Notes under the pieces: model-generated | The model's database searches: none | Told to the model about the DNA's origin: nothing | What the model saw: only the letters and a program-made list of their open reading frames with translations | NCBI GenBank assembly: GCA_015832175.1 | Contig: WJXW01000004.1 | Coordinates: 3,658,001-3,722,000, forward strand | DNA: 64,000 nt | DNA from: Paraphaeosphaeria minitans | Taxonomy: Eukaryota > Ascomycota > Dothideomycetes > Pleosporales > Didymosphaeriaceae | Direction: 5' to 3' | Shown here: positions 21,581 to 32,300 of the stretch, piece after piece | Position numbering within the stretch: position 1 is the stretch's first letter | How the letters are laid out: each line of letters starts with the position of its first letter | Position numbers and translations under genes: made by a program

Positions 21581-21658
21581 TCAAGGCAAGGTTGAAGCCG
21601 TATCTGCATAGTCAAGGCAAGGGTGAAGCCGTATCTGCATAGTCGAGGCAAGGGTGAA
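21566..21658. repeat. Tandem repeat, 3 x 31 bp, over a stop codon
   Basis: Three near-identical 31-bp copies begin at 21566, 21597 and 21628; they differ at only a few positions (GCGTAG versus GCATAG, TCAAGG versus TCGAGG). The first copy contains the last codons and TAG stop of the beta-lactamase-like gene, so the array is the coding 3' end duplicated into the 3' UTR. Confidence 0.9.
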
Positions 21659-21958
21659 GCCGTCTACGTGACAAAAACATTGATAAAATGTAGTTGCACA
21701 GCGAATACGAGCATACGGCGCATCTGGATTACGAGCAGGAGCATGAAGCCTCATAAGCATGTCGTAGCGAGTACGAAACTAATACTGTAATGTTGGAGAG
21801 CCCTCAACCTCTAATTGTGTAAGCGTATTATACTTTCTTCCCGTTGATCACCATGGGCACAGAGTCATTGAAAGAAATACACACATTCAGTACGTATTAG
21901 ATTTGATAATTTATATATATTTTGAGCACTAACAACGCATCCTTCCACTCTCAATATT
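21659..21958. other. Convergent intergenic region
   Basis: About 300 bp, AT-rich near 21895-21930, between two convergent genes. Expected to hold both terminators; nothing else seen. Confidence 0.5.
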
Positions 21959-23232
21959 CTAGCGGCGCTCCACATCCCAAGTGCTAGTAACGTGGATTGC
22001 GTTTCCCTCATTGGCTTTGTTGGGCTGCTCCAAAGCGTCCATGTTGAACGACCCAGCATCGTTGATAGGCCGGGTAAGAGAGTCTGACCGATCGACTCCA
22101 CGCGCGATGTTACTGTATTTGCCTGTACTTCCAATCGTGCGAGGCTTACTATCAGTCGTGTAGTCGGTGTTGTTGAGCAAAGACTTCTTAGTGCCAGTGA
22201 ACACGCTCGTAATCTGGGTCATAGCTGGGCGAAGTACAGGCAGGCAAGCCAGTATTATACCCAGGAGCGGCTCCAGTATGGTGAAGAAGAAGATGTGAGA
22301 GGAGGTGTAGGTAGTATCCATCGGGACCAAGTCTTTGATCAAGATGATACGGGCAATGGTGATTGCACAAATGCTAAGGTGATGTCAGCCGAAAGTCGAA
22401 GCAACCTTTTGTGTCAACATACATGATACCGAGCGCAAAGATGCCAGTGATTTCAATCTTCTTCGCCTTCTTCAACTGGAGCTTGGCCAGTACAGGGATA
22501 GGAGCGAGGGCCACGGCAATGTCAAGCACCAAATTGATAATGTGGGCGCTCAGGTAGGCCTGTGTGGCATTGCCGCATTTGCCTCCGGGGATCGTCGGAT
22601 CCCAGGCGAATGCCAAAGGCTTGCAGTAAAGTAGACCGCTAAGCGTCACTCCGACGAACCAGGCACATTGGATGGCGATAATGATCCAGCAAATGATACG
22701 GAAGGTATGGTTGATCGCGAAAAGCTTGACGTAGAGTAGTAGGATGGAAATCTTGACAGAACTGATCGCAACGCCCCAGACTGGAGAGTTTGCGACGTAT
22801 ATCTAGAATTCCATTAGGTTCCTCGTTACGATTCGCAGGGCAGTTATCTTACCTTGCCAAAATGGACGAGTTGAACAGCAGGGTCTGAGAGGAGCGCGGC
22901 ATGCTGTCCGAGACCACCCATCACAGTCGCAAGAATGAGGAGAACGACAAGGCCCGTGGAAAACACCTTGGACATTGTCAGCACGTTCATGATGGAACCT
23001 CGGGCAACAATCATACCAACGCAACCAAAATAGCCCAGTCATGATCCGCAAGCCGCTGCTTCCGACTGAGTCGAAGCGACCAGATGCGAAGCGCAACAGC
23101 AACGATTGCGAACGCTTCGAAGACAATGGCCAGAGCGATAGGCCATACGGCACGAGAGTGCTGGTACCACTCGGTATGAGGAGGGAGCTGCGGCATGGCG
23201 CCGCTTGTTCCAGCGCTGGAAGAGTCCGACAT
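21959..23232 (-). CDS. SAT4/rhodopsin-like integral membrane protein
   Basis: Predicted 374-residue multi-pass membrane protein of the fungal rhodopsin-domain family. Exons (minus) are 23232-23017, 22966-22853, 22802-22423 and 22373-21959 (introns 50, 50 and 49 nt). Visible family features are the first helix after HSRAVWPIALAIVFEAF, the GGLGQHAALL loop, VKISILLLYVKLF, a Cys pair in YCKPLAFAWDPTIPGGKC, the NLVLDIAVALAPIPVLAKLQL helix and the final EPLLGIILACLPVLRP. The cytoplasmic tail is Asn/Ser-rich. It is a different subgroup from the protein at 1660. Genes of this family sometimes accompany secondary-metabolite clusters, but a role here is not shown. Confidence 0.88.
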
Positions 23233-24602
23233 ATTGAAAACCTCGCAAGCAATGTGATTGTAGACAGGCGTGCGCCGATGAAAAGGCAACAGCGGGGCGA
23301 TACGTGAGTTCGTGTGTGGGGAAAGAATGGCGTACGAACGGCTGAACTGTTGGACAGAGAGCCTTATTATCATAGGCTACACTACGACCTAGCATGCATA
23401 CCTACAAACCCACCGGAGATGATTGTGGCGCTGCATCCCCTGCGCCCGTTTGGCCAAAAATGTAACCCCGAATCGTCGAGACCCGGATGGGGCGTACTGG
23501 GTATGCAGCAAGGTGTAATGTGTAACCCAAGTTGCTGACACTACTAAGCAATCAACGCACATTGCGTGACGCTGTCATGGCGGTGTGATTTAACTCTGGA
23601 ACTGTCGCCACGCCGATACATGGCTGTCAGCAAGGTACACTCGCCTCTGAACACGTCGAAGACACCCACAATTCCGCGCGGGCATCAAGTGGGTGTGCCA
23701 TGTGGGAGGCACTGCTTGCCATGTGGGAAGCACTGCCTGCATGCTCCGGGTACAATCTACTACACTGGGCGACGGTGTTAGCGAAGGCCGATTTCAAGAT
23801 TTGGAGGGTTTTTAGATGGAGTACAAGGGGTACCTTTTCCCAAACAAGTCCGAGACGGTTCAGTACTCAAGGCACCAGAGTAAGCGCCCGTCTGACGAGA
23901 AGGGCAGCTGGGATGGACGACTGCGGGACGGCGAGCACCTATCGTATCAGCCTCGCTGCGAACCCTGCCCTGTATCCCGGCGGGTAGATATGCGTTAGGT
24001 GCGTTGGGGCCAATACCGCTCGTTCTCGGCTTCTATGTCTTACCTGCACGTGCTCGACAGCAGCCCCATCAGATGTGGGGTGATCGTGATGGGACCGCGA
24101 GCGCGCTTGCCGAGGTCGGTCCTTGCGGACATGGCTCAACCAGCACGCTAAATACCTACTTACCTACCTACCTAGGTAGGTATCGTAGCCAGGATTAGAT
24201 CCTGCTGCACCGAACAACCGACGAAGCCATCTACGGAGGCCGATACCAATCTCCATGACCTGCAACAGCCCTTCCACCGGCGAGCGAGATGCTGTAGGAC
24301 CTCGGAGATGGGTGCAGTGCTAGACTAATGCTTGCGCCGCTGATTACCCTAGTGTATCGGGAACTGATGCCTCCATACCTATCGTACGTAGGAGGAGCCA
24401 TTTCCCTACATCCTGGAGCAATGGTGGTCACGTGAAATCACGTGTGTAAGCCGGTGCTCAAGGTCCCGGTGTCGGAATACGTTCTCTCGGGCACGTGTGC
24501 AGTGCCATCGATCAAGCATCATAGCTCTCTTACGTTCTGCTGCTTGCCTACGATTGCTTCCATTTTCTGTTTTTCTCTGAACGTTTTCAGCCGGCAGACA
24601 AA
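23233..24602. promoter_or_regulatory. Divergent intergenic region with short repeats
   Basis: 1.37 kb between the minus-strand membrane-protein gene and the plus-strand hydrolase; no gene supported. It contains a 21-bp direct duplication (CCATGTGGGAGGCACTGCTTG and a near copy, about 23698-23739) and a palindromic CCTA/TAGG tract at about 24154-24184 (TACCTACCTACCTAGGTAGG), which could form a hairpin. Confidence 0.5.
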
Positions 24603-25700
24603 ATGGGCCTCAGCGAACAGGATGTCGAATTCAAAACCCTCGATGGAACTGTTCTTCGCGGGACACTGTATCCTTCAAGTGATCGAGGGCCCGCTATCGT
24701 TATGTCGCCAGGAGTAAGTCAAAGACATGCACATAATGCTGCTGGTCGCGATGATCTCAGGCACGGTAGGTAGGTAGAGCATTGGGCTCGCACCGCCAAC
24801 GCGCCAACATCCTCTCCGTTGCTTTCTTTCCCCACGCGTACCGTTCGTCGGTAGCAACTGATGGATCATGTCTGTGCCCCAGCTAACATTCTTTGCGCGC
24901 AGTTCAATTGCGTAAAGGAAATGCTTGGCCTGCCTGATGCTGCAGCTCGTTTCCAATCGGCAGGCTACACCGTGCTTCTTTACGATCCGCGCACCACGGG
25001 CCTCTCAGGCGGCGAGCCTCGCAATGACATCGACCCCATCGCGCAGGTCGGGGACTACTCTGACGCCATCAGCTACGTCAGCACCCTTTCCTCCGTGAAT
25101 CCTTCAGAAGTCTTTATATGGGGCATGTCCTTCTCGGCTGCGGTGGGTCTTTGCGTTGCCGCTCTTGACCCACGGGCCAAGGGCATCATCGCAGTGTGCC
25201 CGTTGACAGACTTCACTTACACGGAGGAAAAGCTGCCCATGGTGCTGAAAAAGTGCGCCCAGGACCGCGCCAGCCAGGTCGCAGGAAACGACCCGTTTTA
25301 TCTCCCCATGTTGGACGCTCAGGGTCGGAACCCTGCGGGATTTGGCGTCGGCGTGGATAGCGAGCAATACTCGAAGATTGTCGAAGCTGGAAAAGAGATC
25401 GCCCCCAGACATGTGAACCGGACGACAGTGCAGACATACTATCGCATGGTTTTGTGGCAGCCGTTCGGGCTCTGGAGGATGATCAAAAATCTTCCGGTGC
25501 TGTTCGTTGTGCCGGAGCTGGACAGGTTGAGTCCGGCAGAAAAACAATTGGGGCATTGGGACTCATTGGTCTGCCCGAAAAGAAAGGTCTTGGTGCCAGG
25601 CGTGGGGCACATGGAGATAATGGAAGGCGACCATGTGGATGGAATAATGACGAACATGGAGGAGTTCCTACGGGATGTCTTGGAGGGCTCAGTACAGTAG
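24603..25700 (+). CDS. Alpha/beta hydrolase, polyketide-transferase-like
   Basis: Predicted 302-residue alpha/beta-hydrolase of a group often found beside fungal reducing PKSs, where members act as thiohydrolases or polyketide transferases. Exons are 24603-24713 and 24903-25700; the 189-nt intron is much longer than its neighbours'. The N-terminal beta-hairpin reads DVEFKTLDGTVLRGTLYP. The oxyanion region is SPGFNCVKE, and YDPRTTGLSGG is the conserved loop after beta-4. The nucleophile is S113 in WGMSFSA, so the fifth position of GxSxG is Ser. The acid is probably D244 (PELDRLSP) and the base H273 (PGVGHMEI). No signal peptide. The PKS has no release domain, so offloading or transfer of its product is the likely job; this is inferred from context. 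Confidence 0.87.
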
Positions 25701-26135
25701 TAGCAAAGGGCTGCAATTCAATTGAGATGTCAATACACAACTTGAATCAGGTACTTAAGGCTCGTTAGGATCAGGTTTGAGTTTGACCGTCCAGGACGAC
25801 GCACCCGCTGGCGACTCGCCTAATCTCGTGTAATATTTTTTCGAACATCACTCATGGACGTTGCCTCAAAATTGGCGCACATAAACACCTGTCGGTGATA
25901 TTCCGGCTGCATGGGACCGATGACAAGCCTTGGTGATATTCCCTACACGAAGCCCCAGCCAAGTGTCGGCCGTATTGCGCGCACGAAGCGCCAGACACGC
26001 ATCGGTGATGATTAGGCTGCACCCAAGAAATGCGAGCACAAAGCCACTTCGCATGTTCGATAACGATTCATGAGCGATAATAGTGTTTAAATCTTATGGA
26101 AAGGCTGCCTAGCGATGATGCGAAAGCGCAACCGC
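25701..26135. other. Convergent intergenic region
   Basis: 435 bp between the 3' ends of the hydrolase and the P450. A loose repeat of TCGGTGATATTCC / TTGGTGATATTCC occurs near 25892-25945. Terminators are expected; no gene seen. Confidence 0.5.
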
Positions 26136-27776
26136 TCAAGGCTGAACTTCACCTTTCCCACTCACTTTGACCCTCACACCCTTACTGCCCGGCTTGACCT
26201 CCAGGCCTATCATGTCCCTGAAGATCTCCACATCCCCCTTATCCGTATCAAACAGCTCAAAGTTGAAGCTGCGGAACAGTGCTGCAACTACAAGCGTCAT
26301 CTCAGCATAGGCCAGGTTGAACCCCACACACATCCTTGTCCCTCGTCCGAACGCAGTCAAATACTTTGTGAGAGCCTTCTCGCCGTCGGGACCGCGGGGA
26401 TTCCCGAGCCACCGCTCCGGCCTGTACTCGTGGCTTTGCGGGAAGACAGCCTCGTCGTGGTGCATGTGGTATGTATCGAGGGAGACCATAACACCAGGAG
26501 GGATCACCCAATCGTTGTACTTGATGGGATTGTGCTTTGAGATGCGTTGCGAACGTGCTATCGCCCCGTAAGACAGACGAATGCCCTCCTGCAGACACGC
26601 ATATAGATACGGCAGTTTCTCGAGAACAGACAGCGGCGGCGGGTTTGATGGGTCTGGAATGGCCTCTTGTAGCTCCATTTGCAGACGCTTGAGCACGCTG
26701 GGGGTGGTGATGATGTGGAAGCACAGAACTGCGAGAGCCATCTTGGTCGTCTCGATGCCGGCGCCGACAACGCTCATCGCCTCGTCCTTGAGACGGGGGA
26801 TGGTGAGGTCTTCCGGTGGCAGATCCGAGCGGATAATGCTGAAGAAGATGGTACCTTCCTGGGCTTCGGCCTTTTCGGATTCGATATTTTGGCGCACCTC
26901 CTTCACCTGATCCCTCATCGAGTTTTGGAAGTGCAGGATGGCTTTCATGCTGGGTTGGATGTAGCCAACAAGCCGGTCGGGAAGGCGGTCGATAACCTTT
27001 GGGAGCCAGGGAAGCTGCTGCGCGTAGTGCACGAAGTCTTTGAGCCCTTGAATGGATGATGTGAAAGAAGAGACAAAATCTGGCTCGTCGAGAAACCCGT
27101 AAGAACGATTGAACGCGTAGCTCATGATCACATCAGACACATAGCTCGAATAAAGGTCATTGAGATTGAGAATCTTCCCTTTTCCAGCATAGTCCTGATG
27201 AAGGCGTCTGACGATCTTGTTGACGTGGCCTTGGATCATGGGCGCTTGCTCATGGATACGGCGTTTGGCAAAGAACGGGGAGATGGCAGCACGACGTCGC
27301 TTGTGGACTTCATGATCAGGAGTTGAGAATGCAGCCTCTGGTGCCCCAAAGCGATCCTGAACGTGTGCGGATTTGTCGAAGCCTTGCGTTGATGTGTAAA
27401 TCATGTCATAGAATTCGCTGTCGGCAATATGAAGCTCCTTTGGGCTGATGCGCACGATGGGTCCTGTCCAGCACGTTCAGCGCTGCTCATGACCAACATT
27501 TTTTCGGTACTTATACTGACCGTACTTCTCATGCATGCGCATGATCTCGAATGTGAAATGGCCCCCTCCATTCTTCACAATCTCAAAGTATGTCTCGTAC
27601 CACGCAGTAACAGCTGCCAACTTGGGTCCAGGAAAAGGAGCCAGTGGACTAAAGTAGAGCCTGTAGATGGCCAAAACAGCCGTATAGAGGACGCAGGTGC
27701 CGGCTAGCAGCAGTACCCACACAGGATACGACGCCTCGCTGGGATGCAAGTTGGAGAGGATCTGCTTGGCCAACAT
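26136..27776 (-). CDS. Cytochrome P450 monooxygenase
   Basis: Predicted 527-residue ER-bound P450. Exons (minus) are 27776-27521 and 27463-26136 with a 57-nt intron. The N-terminal membrane anchor is [20 protein letters not shown], followed by the proline-rich hinge [12 protein letters not shown]. The I-helix motif is GAGIETTK. The K-helix ExxR is EGIR, the PERF-like motif PERW, and the heme loop [10 protein letters not shown] with axial Cys464. All essential motifs are intact. It resembles fungal P450s of trichodiene-oxygenase-like secondary-metabolite families, but I cannot assign a CYP number. It starts 1.6 kb from the PKS start and is transcribed divergently, which suggests co-regulation and oxidation of the PKS product. 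Confidence 0.93.
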
Positions 27777-29385
27777 GCTGGAGATTCCTGGCGATGCCTA
27801 TGGTAGTCGAGCTGGACAATGGGTGGTGGTGCACACAAACCACTTCTAAGTCCTCGGGACTACCTACCTAAGTGCGAGGTATCACAAGCTTGTGCAGCTC
27901 GGAGGCTGCCGCGGGCTGGACGTCGAGACCCACGCTCTACTGGCACTAAATGCGTCAGGCTTCAACAGTTCCTGCACTGCCTCTCGCACGATAATGAGAT
28001 CTGTACCCCAAGCGTGCTGGTTTGATAGTTTACCTACCTACACCCCGGTGGCCATCCCCAGGGCTAGCCTCCAGAGTGCACCTTCATGCCAGCCACCCCG
28101 GCCGCTGCTAGCTTACATTACGATTTCCAGGTCTTGGTCCGTCCGGCACTACCAAGGCATCAATTGTCTTCGATCACGTCTTTCGGCAGCCAATCAGTGA
28201 GCCATGGGTAGGGGGGCGGCTTTCCCGTCTTCCATAGCCCAGCGCAGCAACCACCTGAGCGAACGACACGTGGACCGCTGGAGACACAAAGCGGATCGTC
28301 GAGCTGATGGTAGCAGCACAAGCGTCGGGATTCAAAAGACCAATCATAAGATAATCACCCGTCTGCGGTGGAATGGCACAGTGTACTCCGCATGCACAGG
28401 TGGCCGCAGCGCTGCGGGCGTACCGCGGAACGGCCGGCTACCGATAGACCCGGCAGGCTGCAGCTCTCTAGCGTTGCCCACCAAAAGACTAGGCTAAGAC
28501 ACCTGCACCCTCCACCCTCCCCTTCTACTGTGTACATTCCCGAACCTGCTTCCACTCACCACACCGTCCTGACGTGGAGCCAATGGAGCCTACACGGCGA
28601 CATGCCTTTACTGGACAGCGGGAGCATCACGGACGTTGCAGCACGCAAGTTGGTGACGCCCGGTGACACCGTAAGCGGCGGCTACACCGTGTCCTTCCCG
28701 CTGCACATATTCCTTGCCTGTCGTATCCGGTAAAGCGCCACGACGGCCATTATACGAGCGCCGGCAGATCCAACGGCTTGTTCAGTGTGCGCGCGTTTAC
28801 TGTAGTGATGGCTTTTCAAGACCTTACCGTTCAGGGGTCAGTATACGTTGGATAGAGAAGTATTTAGTACACCTAAATAATCATTGGTTAATATTGCTCC
28901 TTCCTCTAGGTACATATATATGTATGTATATATATATATATGGAATATGCTGTATCTGTTACATTACATGATTAGGTTACAACCCGACCAAAAAGGCCCT
29001 AGTAAACAAACAGTGCCGAAGGCATCAGCGGCAGCACTACCATCGTTATGGGGCCCTGGTCAAGGTGTTTGCCGCCTCGCTCAGCTTAGCTCCCGCTTAG
29101 TACCGGTATCTACCTATCTAGACCTTCGACCTTGGCTCTACGGATTAGCCCGAGTGCGCCTTATCGACCTGGTCTGCTACTGATGGGGATGACCGTCACG
29201 CATACAGGGGTATTCCAAGATGCTCAATCCTCGGAAATGACTATCGAAGATACCGTTTTGGCGAGCTACCTGCATCCGGAGACGTTTTGTAGACACCTGA
29301 AAGTCGCCAGAGCGGACGGAGCTCCTCTCTTAGTTCCTGACCACCACGAAGCAAACCAGCGGCGAGCTTCATCACAGCCTTTGCA
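27777..29385. promoter_or_regulatory. Divergent promoter region, P450 / HR-PKS
   Basis: 1.6 kb between two divergent biosynthetic genes with no supported gene inside. A TA-rich tract (about 28911-28943, alternating TATATA with TGTATG) could serve as a TATA/DNA-unwinding element or be a simple microsatellite. This is the obvious place to look for the binding site of a pathway regulator. Confidence 0.55.
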
Positions 29386-32300
29386 ATGGCGGCACACGAC
29401 TCTTCTTCGGGGGTTTTCAGACACGAGCCGCTGGCTGTCGTAGGCTTTGCTTGCCGCCTTCCTGGGAAAAGCAACAACCCAACCGCTTTATGGAAGTTCC
29501 TGGAGCGAGGCGGCATCGCAGATATCGACCCTCCTCCATCGAGGTTCAATCTCAAAGGCCACGAGGATGGCTCCAAACGGCCAAAAACGATGCGCTCACC
29601 CGGCGGCATGTTCATCGAGGACATACATCCCACAGATCTTGATGCTCAGTTCTTTGGGCTGTCCAAGGCAGAAGCCATCGCAATGGATCCGCAGCAGCGG
29701 CAGCTGCTCGAGGTCGTGTACGAGGGGCTGGAGAATTCCGGCATCACGCTCGAGATGCTGAAGGGGACATCGGCGGGATGCTTTGTAGGGTCTTTTGCTT
29801 GCGGTAGGTCAACGTCTTGTAGCATTGGACTGTTTCACTAATGTACGCTCAGACTATGGAGATATCCAGTCGCGAGATCCTGAAGACCGTGCACCCAACA
29901 CCACGGTTGGTATCGGGCGCGCTATGCTTAGCAATCGCTTGAGCCATTTCCTTGACGTCAAGGGCCCAAGGTACCCGTCTCCACTCTGCGTTTCATGCAC
30001 AAGCTAACCCAGGGATCAGCATGACGATAGACACCGCTTGCTCGGGTAGCCTGCAGAGTCTTGACGTAGCCTCAAGATACCTGCAGACGCGGGAGATCAC
30101 CACCGCCATTGTTGCGGGTGCGAATCTGTATCTGAGCCCAGAGCATTGCATCGATCTCAGTGGTCTGAGTGGTGCAGCATCTTTGACGGGACGCTGTCAT
30201 ACATTCGATGCCAAAGCCGACGGCTACGTGAAGGCAGAGGCAGTCAATGTGCTGATTGTCAAACGTCTCGCTGATGCATTGCTCAGTAATGACCCCATCC
30301 GAGCCATCATACGTGGCACTGCTTCAAACAGTGATGGCTGGACTGCTGGAATTGCTAGTCCCAGCTCAAAGGCCCAGGCCGAGGTCACACGGCAAGCCTA
30401 CATCAACGCAGGTATTACCGAGTACAACGCAACCTCGTATCTAGAATGCCATGGGACAGGTACAAAGACAGGTGATCCTGTTGAGGTCAAAGGTGTTGCC
30501 TCCATCTTTTGTGCCGACGGGACGAGGAAGGATCCTCTGTACATCGGATCGGTAGGTCATCACCTCTACGTAAGCCGGGACGCCTCTTTGACAGTATCTA
30601 GGTAAAAAGCAACATAGGACACTCTGAGCCGGCGTCCGGAATATCCGGTGTCATCAAGACGATCCTGTCCATGGAAAAAGGGATAGTGCCTGGCAACCCG
30701 ACGTTTGAAACCCCCAACCCAGAGAGTATGTCATGGCGCCATTTCCATTTTCAAGAGCTGACCTGCATCAGTTGACTTTGAGAAGCTCCGCGTGTCCGTC
30801 TCGCGGAAGTCCCGGCCATGGCCCAAAGTCCCCTTCAAACGAGCCAGCGTGAACTCGTTTGGGTTCGGCGGCTCGAATGCGCACGTCATCCTCGACGAGG
30901 CAAAGACGGGCGCCGCTGCCTCCCAAATGCACTTCAAGTCGTCTTTTGGCCAGGCAGACGACTTTGACTTCTTTGTGGAAGAGAAGCTGGAGCCGCCGCA
31001 AGTCCTGGTGTTCTCTGCCAACGACGTCGCCTCGCTCCAGAGCTACGCCGATTCTCTGAATAAGCATCTCCTCAACCCTGCAGTCAGCGTGGAGCTCACC
31101 GACCTGGCGCACACATTATCCGAACGAAGAACCAAGCATTTTAACCGTGCGTACCTAATTGCACGAAGCGCCCAGGTCGACGTGCACAGCCTGAAACTCG
31201 GAAAGCCGCAGTCTTCTCAACCTCGAATCGGACTCATCTTTACAGGCCAGGGTGCGCAATGGCCGCAAATGGGCAAGTCGTTCCTCGAAACGATTCCGGC
31301 CTGCAGGGCCGTGGTGGAAAGGCTTGACCGCGTGCTCCAGACACTGAAGAACCCGCCGACCTGGACCCTCGTCGACGAACTGACGCAGCCAAGAACAAAA
31401 CAGCATCTCCAGCAGCCCGAGTACTCCCAGCCTCTCGTCACAGCTCTGCAACTCGCGATCCTGGAAGTCCTGCGCTCGTGGGGCGTGCAGCCTGTAAGTG
31501 CTACAGGGCATTCGTCCGGCGAGATTGCAGCTTCGGTTGCCGCTGGTCTCCTGACGTCCGAGGATGCTATCAAGGTAGCATATTTCCGGGGACGGGCAGC
31601 AGCCGACGTCCACGATGCGTCCAAATCGAAGCACGGAATGCTTGCTGTTGGACTCGGCGAGCATGACGTGATAGACGTGCTGCGGGCCGAGGAGCTTCCT
31701 ATTGCCATCGCGTGTGTCAATTCGCCGAGCAGCGTCACCCTTTCTGGAGAGGTGGCTGCCCTATCCGCCTTGGAGCAGCGGTTCAAGGAGCAAGGCAAGT
31801 TTGCTCGACTACTACAAGTCGATGTTGCCTACCACTCGAAATACGTCGCGGACATTGCCGCCAGGTACTACGAGTTGATGCAGCAAGAGTGCGAGTTTCC
31901 CCTCGCGGACGCGACATATTGCAAGATGTTCTCATCCGTGACGGGATCCGAGAATAACCAGGCTTGCAATGCAGACTACTGGCGACGGAACATGGAGTCG
32001 CCTGTGCTGTTCAACCAGGCTGTCTCTGCGGCCCTTACGGAAGATGCGCCTGCCGATTTCCTCATCGAAATCGGACCAAGTGGCGCCCTGGCCGGCCCAT
32101 TCAAGCAGATCAAAGCATCTCTCGGCAGTCGAGCGGCGGATGTGTCGTACCATGGGGCCAGCAGACGCGATGTTGCTGCTGTCGATGCGCTTTTTGAAAT
32201 CGCAGGGGACCTCTTCCTCGCGGGAGCGCAAGTCGACCTGGCCCGAGTCAACCAATATCTTCCCAACCAGCAAGCCCCTTCCACTCTCATCGACCTGCCC

